A stretch of DNA of 16,634 nt from an uncultured Sphingomonadaceae bacterium (GCA_946480515.1 CAMLKX010000014.1:1-16634), one strand, 5' to 3'; shown: positions 7,327-15,908, counted from the stretch's first letter. Made by a program: numbers and translations. Notes: a model not told the origin generated them from the sequence alone.

Positions 7327-8142
7327 TCAGCGGGAGCCGAGGCCGCTCACCACCGCGATGGGAGTCCAGGTGCCGAGGTCGAACTCGGACGCGAAGCTCT
7401 CCGGAAACGGCTCGCCGGCGTGGATGCCGCCACTGACGAAGACGCAATCAAAGCCGTTGCGGGCCGCTCCGAGCACGTCGGTGGGTAGCCCATCTCCAAG
7501 CGCCAGCACCGATTCTCGCGCGGGATTTCCCGCGAGCTGAAGCGCATGGTCGTAGATCGCGTGGTGCGGCTTGCCGTACCATTCCACCCGTCCGCTAAGC
7601 TGCTCATAGACTTCGGCCAGCGCTCCGGCGCAGGGCTCCAGGTGACCGCCGCGAACCACGACCCGATCGGGGTTGAGGCAGTGCAGCAGCACGTTGCGGC
7701 TGGCCCATTCTTCCAGGTCCGCTCGATAATCCGCCACCTGAAGCCGCTCGCCATCGAGGCCGGTGCAAACCAGCTCCTGCGATTGCGCCGCAGGGACGAT
7801 CTGAACTCCGCGGCCTTCCAGAACAACGCGATCGCTCGGCCAGCCGAGGAAGCCGACGGGGCGCGGCGGGTGAGTGACCGCGGCAATTCCCGCCTCTCCG
7901 CTCGCCGAAATTCCGTCCCAGCATCCGCGCGGCAGCCCGATCCCGTCGAGCTGTTCGGCGACTGCTTCCGCCGTCCTGGGAGCATTGGTGATCAGGATCA
8001 CCGACCGGCCCTCCGCGCGCCACTGGTACAGCCGCTCGGCAGCGCCGGGATAGAGATGGACCCCGTCGTGGACGCAGCCCCAGATGTCGCACAAGATGGT
8101 TTGGTATCGCCGATCCAGCTGATCGAGGAAATGGCCCGTCAT
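7327..8142 (-). CDS. HAD-superfamily class IIA hydrolase (DxW variant)
   Basis: A 271-residue HAD class IIA phosphatase-like protein. Motif I is LCDIWGCVHDG with nucleophile Asp19, but the usual second Asp is Trp21. Motif II is ILITNAP (Thr52), motif III Lys191 in YGKPHHAIYDHA, and motif IV ALGDGLPTDV with Asp217 and Asp222 for Mg binding. The cap domain lies between motifs II and III, as in class IIA. From memory, a DxWG motif characterises a proteobacterial HAD-IIA subgroup of unknown substrate, so the change is probably a family trait. Its ATG overlaps the stop codon of the upstream symporter gene (ATGA, 8139-8142), implying translational coupling. It ends 5 bases from the end of the convergent EF-G-like gene. 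The substrate is unknown. Confidence 0.85.
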   Translation of the reverse strand: MTGHFLDQLDRRYQTILCDIWGCVHDGVHLYPGAAERLYQWRAEGRSVILITNAPRTAEAVAEQLDGIGLPRGCWDGISASGEAGIAAVTHPPRPVGFLGWPSDRVVLEGRGVQIVPAAQSQELVCTGLDGERLQVADYRADLEEWASRNVLLHCLNPDRVVVRGGHLEPCAGALAEVYEQLSGRVEWYGKPHHAIYDHALQLAGNPARESVLALGDGLPTDVLGAARNGFDCVFVSGGIHAGEPFPESFASEFDLGTWTPIAVVSGLGSR

Positions 8143-9461
8143 ACGGGCTGCGGCGGCGGCGCGATGGCTTCGTCTACGATCTGCGGATGATCCGGTTCGC
8201 CCCTGGCGACCACCGTCGCGGCGGTGAGGTCACCAGCGACGTTGAGCGTGGTCCGGCACATGTCGAGGAAACGATCGACGCCAAGCACCAGACCAATCCC
8301 TTCGGGCGGCACCCCTATCATCCCAAGGATTAGGGCAATCACCGGCAGCGACCCGGCCGGTACCCCTGCCGTGCCGATGCCGCCAAGGATGCAGATCGCG
8401 AGCACCGTCGCCTGCTGCGCCAGCGTCAGCTCGACTCCGAAGAACTGGGCGAGGAACAGCACCGTCACCCCTTCGAACATTGCCGTTCCATTCTGGTTAG
8501 CGGTGGCGCCGATCGTCAGCACGAACCGCGAGACCCGCGGCGGAAGCTTCAGCCGGAACTCCGCTACCCGAAGGGCGGTCGGCAGGGTGGCGTTGGACGA
8601 GGCGGTCGAGAAGGCCATCACCAGCGCCTCCTGCGACTGGCGGAAAAACCAGCGCGGCGAAACCCCGCCAAACAACTTGAGCACAAGCGGATAGACAATG
8701 AACATCTGCGCGCCGAGCGCGAGCAGCACCACGCCGACATAGGCCCCTAGCCGCAACAGCAGGTCCCAGCCGAACACTGCGGCGAGATTGAACATGAAGC
8801 AGGCTATCGCGATCGGGGCGAAACGGATGATCAGCGAGATCAGCCGCATCGATACGTGGAAGATGCCCTCGATCGCTGCCTGGAGCTGATTTGCCGGCTT
8901 GCTGTCGGTGATCAGCAGTCCGATCCCGAACACCAGGGCGAAGAACATGACCGCGAGGATGTCGTTGTCTGCCGCCGCGGCCACGACATTGTTGGGAATG
9001 ATGGCCAGAAACGCGCTCACGCCTTGCGGCTTGCCTTCCTGACCGCTGATGATCGCTCCGGCACCCTCGCGAGCGCCGGCCAGAAGCTCCCGCGCAAGCG
9101 CCGGATCGACCCCCGCGCCTGGCTTGAGCAGATTGGTCACTGCCAGTGCGATGACGACCGCAATTGCCGAAACCGCGATGGTGAACAGGAGAGTTCTGAG
9201 GCCAACCCGCTTCAGCGCGCGGACGTCCCCCATCTCCGCTATCCCGACCACAAGCGCTGAGAACAGCAGCGGGATGACGAGCATGAACAGCAGCCGCAGG
9301 AAGATCTGACCGATCGGGCCGGTCACATAAGTCGTCACCACGTCCACCCAGGCAGCATCCCGGCCAGCCATGTTGACGATCAGGCCGGCTGTCAGGCCGA
9401 CCAGGAAGCCGATGAGCATTTGCCACTGCAGGGCGATGCCACGCCCGTTCCCCTGGTTCAT
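8139..9461 (-). CDS. Dicarboxylate/amino acid:cation symporter (DAACS family)
   Basis: A 440-residue inner-membrane secondary transporter of the GltP/DctA fold. Hairpin HP1 carries STASSNATLPTAL (286-297), TM7 carries NQNGTAMFEG (322-331), HP2 GGIGTAGVPAGS (360-371) and TM8 DRFLDMCRTTLNVAGD (396-411). The TM8 Arg403 matches the Arg that binds side-chain carboxylate in aspartate/glutamate transporters, suggesting an acidic substrate. In TM7 the usual NMDGT is NQNGT, replacing a cation-site Asp by Asn. I chose ATG 9461 because GGAGGG lies just upstream; an upstream in-frame start at 9488 would place this site inside the gene. It is first in a two-gene unit with the HAD gene (4-base overlap) and is divergent from the MFS transporter. 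Substrate and coupling ion are not determined by sequence. Confidence 0.92.
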   Translation of the reverse strand: MNQGNGRGIALQWQMLIGFLVGLTAGLIVNMAGRDAAWVDVVTTYVTGPIGQIFLRLLFMLVIPLLFSALVVGIAEMGDVRALKRVGLRTLLFTIAVSAIAVVIALAVTNLLKPGAGVDPALARELLAGAREGAGAIISGQEGKPQGVSAFLAIIPNNVVAAAADNDILAVMFFALVFGIGLLITDSKPANQLQAAIEGIFHVSMRLISLIIRFAPIAIACFMFNLAAVFGWDLLLRLGAYVGVVLLALGAQMFIVYPLVLKLFGGVSPRWFFRQSQEALVMAFSTASSNATLPTALRVAEFRLKLPPRVSRFVLTIGATANQNGTAMFEGVTVLFLAQFFGVELTLAQQATVLAICILGGIGTAGVPAGSLPVIALILGMIGVPPEGIGLVLGVDRFLDMCRTTLNVAGDLTAATVVARGEPDHPQIVDEAIAPPPQPV

Positions 9462-9464
9462 CGG

Positions 9465-9470
9465 CCCTCC
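9465..9470 (-). promoter_or_regulatory. Ribosome binding site of the DAACS symporter gene
   Basis: GGAGGG on the minus strand, three bases from ATG 9461 (the GGAGG core is four bases away). It supports this start over the in-frame start at 9488. Confidence 0.7.
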
Positions 9471-9503
9471 AATAATCCCCGGAATCAAAGCGTCGCTTCA
9501 GTC

Positions 9504-9509
9504 TGTCAA
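9504..9509 (-). promoter_or_regulatory. Consensus -35 hexamer upstream of the DAACS symporter gene
   Basis: A perfect TTGACA reads on the minus strand at 9509-9504, 42 bases before the start codon. The region where a -10 should fall (9481-9487) is poor (TGATTC or GATTCC), so this is a tentative sigma-70-type promoter. Confidence 0.35.
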
Positions 9510-9579
9510 GCCGCCTGCTCGTAATCCGCGCCGGAACTCCGGGGTTGCATTCGGCATTCTGCTGCTCCAGCGGACTGCC

Positions 9580-10857
9580 ATGCCATTTTCGTCGGATCGT
9601 TTGCCGGGCTCAGGCCCGCGCCCTGGAGCGCGTGAAATCGTCGCAATGCTTGCAGCATTGATGGCGCTCAATGCGCTCGCGATCGACAGCATGCTCCCGG
9701 CGCTTCCGGCGATCGGCGAAGAACTTGGAGTTACGCTCGCGAATGATCGCCAGCTGGTCATCGTCATCTACATGCTCGGCTATGGCGTCGGCCAGCTCTT
9801 CTGGGGGCCATTGGCGGACCGCTTCGGGCGCAAGCCGATCCTGGCAGTCGGCATCTCCATGTACATGGGCTTCGCGGGGCTGTGCGCGATCACCACCAGC
9901 TTCACCATGCTGATTGTGGCACGGGCCCTCCAGGGGGCGACGGCGGCGGTCACCCGCGTGCTGACCGCTGCCCTGGCGCGGGATCTCTTTGAAGGCGAAG
10001 AGATGGCGCGGATCATGAGCCTGGTGATGATGACCTTCATGCTGGTTCCAATGCTCGCCCCTAGTCTTGGCCAGGCCATTCTGCTCGTGGCCCCTTGGCA
10101 AGCGATCTTCGGCCTGCTCGCACTCCATGGCTTGATCATGCTGCTGTGGACATGGCATCGGCTGCCCGAGACGCTCCGCCCTGAATACCGCCGTTCTCTT
10201 GCGATCGGTGACATCGCGACTGCGATCCGCCACGCAGCGAGCGAACGACAGTCGATCGGCTACACGCTGGCGATGACTGCGGCGTTTGGCGGGCTGACTG
10301 CCTACATCGCCTCGATCCAGCAGATCATCTTCGATGTGTTCCGCCAGCCCGACGCAATTGGACTGGTGTTTGCGGCCATCGCTGCCCCAATGGCGGTTGC
10401 ATCGTTCGGTAACTCGCTCGTGGTCGGGCGCTACGGGCTGCGCCGGGTGGGCCATAGTGGAGCTTTCGCCTTCTTCCTGGTCACCGCGATCCATCTGGGG
10501 GTGGCCTCAATCGCCGAGGAACCGCTGTGGCTGTTCGTGGTGCTGCAAGGGTTGACCATGGCGAGCTTCGCCTTCTCGGCGGCCAATCTAGGGGCGCTGG
10601 CGATGGAGCATATGGGTCCGATCGCCGGAACTGCAGCATCCGTACAAGGGGTCACCGCCACCATTGGAGGAGCCGTTATCGGCCTGTTGGTCGGTCAGGC
10701 GTTTAATGGCACGCAGCTTCCCTTCCTCATGGGAATGGCTGGGTGCGGACTGGCGAGCGTGATCCTCGTCATGCTGACCGAGCCGCGTCGACTGTTCGAA
10801 CATCGCCTCCGCCCGGAAACGGCGGACCCGCTGCCTCAGGCGATCTCGGAACTTTAG
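9580..10857 (+). CDS. MFS transporter, Bcr/CflA-type drug efflux family
   Basis: A 425-residue major facilitator with about 12 hydrophobic segments. TM1 ends with the family's SMLPALPAIGEELG (37-50). MFS motif A, GPLADRFGRKP (76-86), joins TM2 and TM3, and ARALQGATAAVTRVL in TM4 resembles the Bcr/CflA and DHA1 drug:H+ antiporter pattern. An export role for antibiotics or other small toxic molecules across the inner membrane is a family inference; the substrate is unknown. The reading frame stays open upstream to 9370, but that stretch is antisense to the symporter gene and hydrophilic, so ATG 9580 is preferred although its ribosome site is weak. It is convergent with recA, separated by a hairpin. 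No regulator gene is adjacent. Confidence 0.88.
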   Translation: MPFSSDRLPGSGPRPGAREIVAMLAALMALNALAIDSMLPALPAIGEELGVTLANDRQLVIVIYMLGYGVGQLFWGPLADRFGRKPILAVGISMYMGFAGLCAITTSFTMLIVARALQGATAAVTRVLTAALARDLFEGEEMARIMSLVMMTFMLVPMLAPSLGQAILLVAPWQAIFGLLALHGLIMLLWTWHRLPETLRPEYRRSLAIGDIATAIRHAASERQSIGYTLAMTAAFGGLTAYIASIQQIIFDVFRQPDAIGLVFAAIAAPMAVASFGNSLVVGRYGLRRVGHSGAFAFFLVTAIHLGVASIAEEPLWLFVVLQGLTMASFAFSAANLGALAMEHMGPIAGTAASVQGVTATIGGAVIGLLVGQAFNGTQLPFLMGMAGCGLASVILVMLTEPRRLFEHRLRPETADPLPQAISEL

Positions 10858-10864
10858 GAGCGAA

Positions 10865-10888
10865 AGGCGGAGCTGAAAAACTCCGCCT
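10865..10888. terminator. Hairpin terminator shared by convergent MFS gene and recA
   Basis: AGGCGGAG (10865-10872) pairs perfectly with CTCCGCCT (10881-10888) around an 8-base loop, CTGAAAAA, in the 44-base convergent gap. The minus-strand side is followed by a short T run (CCTTTCG) and the loop reads TTTTTCAG. It is a plausible bidirectional terminator, though without a long T tract. Confidence 0.55.
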
Positions 10889-10901
10889 CTGCCCGTACGG
10901 T

Positions 10902-11978
10902 CTACTCGTCGAGATCGTCGCCTGAGGGGCCGACCATCAGCGCTTCGCCAACCTCGTCCTTGCGGCCGCGAATCGCATTCTCGATGCGTTGGCTCACGTC
11001 CGGATGGTCCTTCAGGAACTGCTTGGCATTTTCGCGTCCCTGGCCGATCCGGGTCGAGTCATAGCTGAACCAGGCGCCGGACTTCTCGATCAGGCCAGCC
11101 TTGACCCCGAGGTCGAGAATCTCGCCGACCTTCGACACGCCCTCGCCATACATGATGTCAAACTCGACCTGCTTGAAGGGCGGCGCGACCTTGTTCTTGA
11201 CGACCTTCACGCGCGTCGCGTTGCCGACGATATCGTCGCGATCCTTGATCTGACCGGTGCGGCGGATGTCGAGACGAACGCTGGCGTAGAATTTCAGCGC
11301 ATTGCCTCCCGTCGTAGTCTCCGGATTGCCATACATCACGCCGATCTTCATCCGCACTTGGTTGATGAAGATGACGGTGCAGCGGGAACGGCTGATCGAC
11401 CCGGTCAGCTTGCGCAGTGCCTGGCTCATCAGCCGCGCCTGCAAGCCGACATGGCTGTCGCCCATCTCGCCTTCGATCTCAGCGCGCGGGACCAGTGCGG
11501 CGACCGAGTCGACCACCAGAACGTCGATCGCGTTCGACCGCACCAGCGTGTCGACGATCTCCAGTGCCTGCTCGCCGGTATCCGGTTGCGAGACGATCAG
11601 CTCGTCAATGTCGACGCCAAGCTTCTTGGCGTAGATCGGATCGAGCGCATGCTCGGCGTCAACGAAGGCGGCCGTTCCGCCGCTCTTCTGCGCCTCAGCA
11701 ATAGCGTGGAGCGCGAGGGTCGTCTTGCCCGAGCTTTCCGGCCCATAGATTTCGATAATCCGTCCGCGCGGAATGCCGCCGACCCCGAGGGCAATGTCGA
11801 GGCCGAGCGAACCGGTCGAAATCGTCTCGATCTCGATCTTCTCGCGGCTGCCGAGCTTCATTGCCGAGCCCTTGCCGAACGCCCGGTCGATCTGCGCCAA
11901 TGCGGCCTCGAGCGCTTTCTGCCTGTCCATTCCGCCTACGTCTCCACCCGATCCGATGATTTTCAGCTGCGCTGCCAT
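10902..11978 (-). CDS. recA: Recombinase RecA
   Basis: A 358-residue RecA, the DNA-dependent ATPase that forms filaments on single-stranded DNA, drives homologous recombination and stimulates LexA self-cleavage in the SOS response. Walker A is GPESSGKT (79-86), Walker B is VLVVD (153-157), the [25 protein letters not shown] block contains loop L2, and the C-terminus is acidic (GDDLDE). Length matches alphaproteobacterial RecA (about 345-360). The ATG at 11978 is preceded by a purine-rich GAGGAGACAGGGGA. Upstream lies a LexA box (12053-12067), so the gene should be damage-inducible and transcribed independently of the response regulator gene ending at 12093, 114 bases upstream. No recX or alaS is seen next to it. 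Confidence 0.98.
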   Translation of the reverse strand: MAAQLKIIGSGGDVGGMDRQKALEAALAQIDRAFGKGSAMKLGSREKIEIETISTGSLGLDIALGVGGIPRGRIIEIYGPESSGKTTLALHAIAEAQKSGGTAAFVDAEHALDPIYAKKLGVDIDELIVSQPDTGEQALEIVDTLVRSNAIDVLVVDSVAALVPRAEIEGEMGDSHVGLQARLMSQALRKLTGSISRSRCTVIFINQVRMKIGVMYGNPETTTGGNALKFYASVRLDIRRTGQIKDRDDIVGNATRVKVVKNKVAPPFKQVEFDIMYGEGVSKVGEILDLGVKAGLIEKSGAWFSYDSTRIGQGRENAKQFLKDHPDVSQRIENAIRGRKDEVGEALMVGPSGDDLDE

Positions 11979-12028
11979 TCCCCTGTCTCCTCGTCAATCG
12001 AGCGGGTGAACACCCCCCGGTCAAACAG

Positions 12029-12067
12029 GTTCGTATATGATTTGTTCTATGAGAACAAGAGGGGAAC
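12029..12067 (-). promoter_or_regulatory. recA promoter with alphaproteobacterial LexA (SOS) box
   Basis: GAAC-N7-GAAC occupies 12053-12067 (GTTC-N7-GTTC on the minus strand), which is exactly the LexA operator known from Alphaproteobacteria. Two further half-sites lie downstream towards recA: GTTC at 12044-12047, making an inverted pair with 12053-12056, and GTTC at 12029-12032. A possible -35, TTGTTC (12058-12053), is part of the LexA box, with TATACG (12037-12032) as a possible -10 at a short 15-base spacing. LexA binding here would block RNA polymerase. The operator is a strong match; the promoter hexamers are tentative. Confidence 0.8.
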
Positions 12068-12092
12068 ATCTTAGGAGGGCAAGCCCGTCCGG

Positions 12093-12464
12093 TCAGGCAG
12101 TCGCCAGCGCCGCCTCCAGAGCGGGAGTGACCCGGTCGATCGTATAGGGTTTTTCGATGACCGGCACCTCTGCGAATTCGGGCGGCGGCGGATCGACATG
12201 GCCGCCAGTGGCGATCACGAACGGAATTCCGGCGTCACGCAGCTTGCCCGCGACCGGCCAGACATTTTCGCCTTTCAGATTGACGTCGAGGATCGCGCAA
12301 TGGAAGCCGCCGCGCTCGGTTTCCGTGAGAGCATCCTGGACCGAATCAACGCTCGCTTTCACCCGGTAGCCGAGAGAATCGAGGAAATCCTCGAGCATCA
12401 TCGCGATCAGCGGTTCGTCCTCGACGATCAAAATGCTCGGCCCGCTTTCCATGACAGCAGACAT
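12093..12464 (-). CDS. Single-domain response regulator (receiver only)
   Basis: A 123-residue stand-alone REC domain. The acidic pocket Glu15-Asp16 (ILIVEDEP), phosphoacceptor Asp60 (AILDVNL), Thr86 (FVIATGG) and Lys105 (VIEKPY) are all present, so it should be phosphorylatable. No output domain follows. The sequence does not resemble CpdR or DivK; it fits the large group of alphaproteobacterial orphan receivers with an ATGG/ATGY switch motif. It starts 27 bases after cckA on the same strand and is the last gene of the dapA-smpB-DUF2062-cckA run. It could act as a phosphate sink or second target of CckA or ChpT, but its partner is unknown. Met5 (12452) is an alternative start; neither start has a clear ribosome site. 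Confidence 0.87.
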   Translation of the reverse strand: MSAVMESGPSILIVEDEPLIAMMLEDFLDSLGYRVKASVDSVQDALTETERGGFHCAILDVNLKGENVWPVAGKLRDAGIPFVIATGGHVDPPPPEFAEVPVIEKPYTIDRVTPALEAALATA

Positions 12465-12491
12465 AAGCGGCTGTTTCGTTGCCGCAAAGAG

Positions 12492-14897
12492 CTATTTCGC
12501 GGACAAGGCCTTTCGCGCCGCCTCGGCAAGCTCCTGAACCGAAAATGGTTTGGGCAGGAACGCAACGTTCGCAATATCGATCGACTTGCGCAATTGTTCC
12601 TCGGCGTAGCCCGACATGAAGAGGATCGGCAGTTCAGGCCGGCTCTTGCGCGCTTCGCGAACCATGGTCGGGCCGTCCATTGCCGGCATCACGACATCGC
12701 TGATCAACAGCGCGATCTCTTCGCCGCGGGCGATCACCTCGAGCGCGTCTTCACCATTCTCGGCGGTGATGACCTTGTAGCCGTGGCGGGTGAGTGCCCG
12801 TTCCGCCACCAAGCGCACCATCGGTTCGTCCTCGACCAGCAGGACCGTACCGCTGCCCCACAGTTCGGCCTTGGCGGGGGGCGCCACCTTTTTGCGACTC
12901 TCGGACTTGTTGTCCTCGTGAACCGGGAGATAGATGACGAACTGAGTGCCCTTGCCGACCTTGGAATCGGCAAAAATAAATCCCCCCGACTGTTTGACGA
13001 TGCCGTAGACGGTCGAGAGGCCAAGGCCGGTACCCTTGCCCACCTCCTTGGTGGTGAAGAAGGGCTCGAAGATCTTGCCCAGCACGGATGGCGGGATGCC
13101 CGTTCCGGTGTCGGTGATCGACAGCGCGGTATAATCCGCGATCGGAAGGATTTCGCTGCCCAGCTCGGCGACCTGACCGGCGCGCACCGGGTAGGTTTGG
13201 ATCGTCAGGGTTCCCCCACCGCTCGGCGCCATTGCATCGCGCGCGTTTACGGCCAGATTGATGATCACCTGCTCGAGCTGGCCCGGATCAGCCCTGACCG
13301 AACCCAGGCCCCGGCCATGCTTCACGACGAGGCTCACCGTCTCGCCGAGCAGCCGCTTGAGCAGGTGCGACACCTCCGAAATCACGTCGGGAAGCTGGAG
13401 CACCTGCGGACGAAGCGTCTGTTGCCGCGAAAACGCCAGGAGCTGGCGTGTCAGGCCCGCCGCGCGGTTCGAATTACCCTTGATCTGCTGAATGTCGTCA
13501 TAATCGCTATCGCCAGGGCCGTGACGCATCAGCATCAGGTCGCAATGACCGATGATCGCGGTCAGGATATTGTTGAAATCGTGCGCCACGCCACCGGCGA
13601 GCTGACCAACCATCTGCATCTTGATCGCCTGCGCGACCTGCCGCTTGAGCTTGGCTTCCTCGCTATTGTCCTTGAGCAGCAACAACACCGCAGCATCTCC
13701 CAGCCCACGCAGCCCGGCAATCGTCAGCGCGACCGGCTCAGTCGGGAGGTGGGCAAGGCGCACTGCCAAGTCTCCCGACATGGCCGGCCCCCGCGCATTG
13801 CGCCGTACCGCGTCGGCCACCGCGGCCTTGTCTTCCTTAACCACCAGGTCGCCGGGGTAGACCGGGTGGCTGTCGCCAATTCCTCCGGCAGCTCGAAAAG
13901 CCTTGTTCATGGTCAGGAACCGTCCGTCGCGATCCACCAGTGCAAGGCCGATCGGGAGAATTTCGAGCAATTCCTGGACGTTGGACGTGCTGACGTTGGA
14001 CCTGACCGCCTGCTCCACCAGAAGCAGGGTCAGGCCGGACGACCCGGCCTCCCCACCATCGGGGAACAATTCAACCGTCCGCAGCAGCGGCGCGTCGTCA
14101 CCCTCAGCGACTAAACGCACAAGGCCGTCGCCGGCAGGGGCTAGGATCTGGTCGAGGGACGGCAGTTCAGCGCCGTTGCCGTCGCCGCCAAGCGCACGCT
14201 CGCGGAACAGGCGGTTGGCAGCGAGGATGCGCCCGTCCCCGTCGAGTGCGGCGGCAAGGATGTCCGCTGCCGCGAGCTGCTCCCCTTCCATCCCGGCGAT
14301 CCCGGCAGAAGCCATCAGCAGCGCTTCCGGCTGGATCCGCGTAAAGTGCCACACAACCCTTTCGCCGGATCGGCGCGCCTCAAGAGTCACTGGTCCAGCC
14401 TTGGTGACCGCATTGCACGGACCGGCCCGGCCGCCTCTCCACGCTTCGTCGAGCGCCTCTCCTATTGCAGCTTGGTCATCGAGCTGCGCCGCAATGTCGC
14501 CGATCTGGCGAACATCGCCAAAGCGCCGGCGGAACTCTGGATTGGCCAGGAGGAGGCTGCCGTCGCTAGCGGTGAGAAGTGCCGGCTCGCTGCTGACCGC
14601 AAGCGCTGCTCCGACGAGTGCCGGATCAAACTCCTGCCGATCAGTCGACTCGGCGATGGCTGGAGACTTGTCGCGCTGAAGCCACATCACCGCCGGGGGA
14701 ACAACAGCTGCGGCGATCAGCAGGATCAGGGCCGGCGCGGCTAAGTTGAATGCCCAGGCGATGATTGCGGCGCTGGCCAAGGCAGCAGCTGTAATCGCCG
14801 GGCTCAGCCAGCGGCTCAGCGGATCGGCCGGGGCGGCATCTGCAAGTTCGATCGGACGATACAGCACTATCGGCCCCGGCTCTCCCGCCTTAGCCAC
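12492..14897 (-). CDS. cckA: Cell-cycle hybrid histidine kinase CckA
   Basis: A hybrid kinase/phosphatase of 801 residues that starts the CckA-ChpT-CtrA/CpdR relay at the inner membrane. Two membrane helices lie at about 31-50 and 53-73. Three PAS-like segments follow (about 95-190, 208-290, 306-410). HisKA contains His439 in [20 protein letters not shown]. The ATPase domain has N-box NLAVNARD (547-554), G1 DTGTGIP (596-602), [19 protein letters not shown] (611-629), and the receiver (about 683-798) has Asp734 (LISDVVMP) and Lys783. This order matches CckA. The start is uncertain: GTG 14897 overlaps the upstream gene by 31 bases, while GTG 14867 (Val11) shares a base with that gene's TAG stop (TAGTG). 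Translational coupling is likely either way. ChpT, its partner, is encoded at 1446-2087. Confidence 0.93.
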   Translation of the reverse strand: MAKAGEPGPIVLYRPIELADAAPADPLSRWLSPAITAAALASAAIIAWAFNLAAPALILLIAAAVVPPAVMWLQRDKSPAIAESTDRQEFDPALVGAALAVSSEPALLTASDGSLLLANPEFRRRFGDVRQIGDIAAQLDDQAAIGEALDEAWRGGRAGPCNAVTKAGPVTLEARRSGERVVWHFTRIQPEALLMASAGIAGMEGEQLAAADILAAALDGDGRILAANRLFRERALGGDGNGAELPSLDQILAPAGDGLVRLVAEGDDAPLLRTVELFPDGGEAGSSGLTLLLVEQAVRSNVSTSNVQELLEILPIGLALVDRDGRFLTMNKAFRAAGGIGDSHPVYPGDLVVKEDKAAVADAVRRNARGPAMSGDLAVRLAHLPTEPVALTIAGLRGLGDAAVLLLLKDNSEEAKLKRQVAQAIKMQMVGQLAGGVAHDFNNILTAIIGHCDLMLMRHGPGDSDYDDIQQIKGNSNRAAGLTRQLLAFSRQQTLRPQVLQLPDVISEVSHLLKRLLGETVSLVVKHGRGLGSVRADPGQLEQVIINLAVNARDAMAPSGGGTLTIQTYPVRAGQVAELGSEILPIADYTALSITDTGTGIPPSVLGKIFEPFFTTKEVGKGTGLGLSTVYGIVKQSGGFIFADSKVGKGTQFVIYLPVHEDNKSESRKKVAPPAKAELWGSGTVLLVEDEPMVRLVAERALTRHGYKVITAENGEDALEVIARGEEIALLISDVVMPAMDGPTMVREARKSRPELPILFMSGYAEEQLRKSIDIANVAFLPKPFSVQELAEAARKALSAK

Positions 14898-15424
14898 TTA
14901 CGGCTGATCCACCAGCGCCAGGCCACCAGCGCGATGATATAGCCGGCGACCGCGAACACCAGGGCGATCACGAACAGGCCCGACACAAGCGCCGGGGCAG
15001 CGGACGAAAGCAGCCAGCCGATCCACTCAGACGGACCCGCATGGCTCGTCCGAAGCGCCTCGAATGCTGCCAAGTCGGCGTGAAAGCCAAGGGTGTTACC
15101 AATCCCAATCGCAGCGATCAGGAACAGCGGAGTCGTTGCCGGATTACTAAGAAAGGTCATCGCCGCGGCGATCGGAATGTTGGCGCGAAGCGGCACCGCC
15201 ATCAGCGCCGCTCCGACAATCTGAAGGCCCGGCACCATCAGGAAGATTCCGATCAACAGCCCGGCAAATACACCGCGGGGGACGGACCTGCGGGTAAAGC
15301 GCCACAGCTGGCTGTGCCAGATGCGCTCGCCCAGCGGCTTCAGCCACACGCTTCGAGCGAGTTCTTCGCGCGAGGGCGCGTGCTGACCGATCAAGCGGTG
15401 AACCAAGGCAACGATGTCAGCCAT
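14867..15424 (-). CDS. DUF2062 membrane protein
   Basis: A 185-residue membrane protein with the DUF2062 signature: [40 protein letters not shown] and a C-terminal hydrophobic pair. Membrane segments fall at about 48-72, 75-110 and 135-169, and a basic tail follows ([15 protein letters not shown]), probably cytoplasmic. Molecular function is unknown for the family. Its ATG lies inside the end of smpB (8-base overlap), and its stop overlaps the start region of cckA, so it is embedded in a coupled operon. The tight placement directly before cckA might hint at a role near the membrane-bound kinase, but this is speculation. Start 15424 is the only reasonable one. Confidence 0.85.
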   Translation of the reverse strand: MADIVALVHRLIGQHAPSREELARSVWLKPLGERIWHSQLWRFTRRSVPRGVFAGLLIGIFLMVPGLQIVGAALMAVPLRANIPIAAAMTFLSNPATTPLFLIAAIGIGNTLGFHADLAAFEALRTSHAGPSEWIGWLLSSAAPALVSGLFVIALVFAVAGYIIALVAWRWWISRKWLRRESRGR

Positions 15425-15899
15425 GCTGCCTCAGAAGCCGACCTTGCTCGCGCTTCCAGTCGCGCTCCTTCTGGGTTTCACGCTTGTCATGCACTTTCTT
15501 GCCCCGCGCCACGGCCAGCTCGACCTTCGCCCGCCCCTTGCCGTTGAAGTACATCGACAGGGGAACGAGAGTCAGGCCCTGACGCGTAACTGCCCCATTC
15601 AGTTTGGCGATTTCCCGCTTTTTCAGCAAGAGCTTACGACGACGACGCGGTTCGTGGTTGAGACGGTTGCCGTGGCTGTACTCCGGGATCGAGCTGTTGA
15701 TCAGCCACACCTCCTCGCCTTCGACCGCGGCATAGCTTTCCGCGATCGAACCCTCACCGACACGAAGCGACTTCACCTCAGTGCCGGTTAGCGCAATGCC
15801 CGCTTCCAACCGCTCTTCGATGAAGTAATCGAATCGCGCCCGGCGGTTCTCAGCGACCACCTTGGCCTTGTCGAATGGAGACGGAAGCGGCGCGGACAT
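15417..15899 (-). CDS. smpB: SsrA-binding protein SmpB
   Basis: A 160-residue SmpB, the partner of tmRNA in trans-translation, which rescues ribosomes stalled on messages without a stop codon and tags the nascent peptide for proteolysis. The beta-barrel core is clear: [58 protein letters not shown] and [22 protein letters not shown]. The basic C-terminal tail, [15 protein letters not shown], enters the empty decoding and mRNA path on the ribosome. Length is normal. It begins 9 bases after the dapA stop and ends inside the DUF2062 start. The tmRNA gene (ssrA) is not in this window. dapA-smpB adjacency is common in Alphaproteobacteria. Confidence 0.97.
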   Translation of the reverse strand: MSAPLPSPFDKAKVVAENRRARFDYFIEERLEAGIALTGTEVKSLRVGEGSIAESYAAVEGEEVWLINSSIPEYSHGNRLNHEPRRRRKLLLKKREIAKLNGAVTRQGLTLVPLSMYFNGKGRAKVELAVARGKKVHDKRETQKERDWKREQGRLLRQHG

Positions 15900-15908
15900 C
15901 AGTCGCTG

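Noticed and set aside
9370..9579. Extension of the MFS gene upstream by 70 residues
   Set aside because: The added stretch is antisense to the symporter gene and contains that gene's ribosome site. It is basic and unlike MFS N-termini; ATG 9580 fits the family.
10989..12074. A 361-residue open frame antisense to recA
   Set aside because: It mirrors the recA codons across its length, runs through the recA promoter, and has no recognisable domain.
12093..12464. Assignment of the single-domain regulator as CpdR or DivK
   Set aside because: Residues around the phosphorylation site and the switch motif (ATGG, EKPY) do not match the CpdR or DivK sequences I know; only the general REC fold is shared.
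12198..14114. A 638-residue open frame on the plus strand, antisense to cckA and the response regulator
   Set aside because: It is fully covered by two strongly supported minus-strand genes. Its predicted protein is rich in Arg, His, Asp and Leu with no motif, as expected of antisense frames in high-GC DNA.
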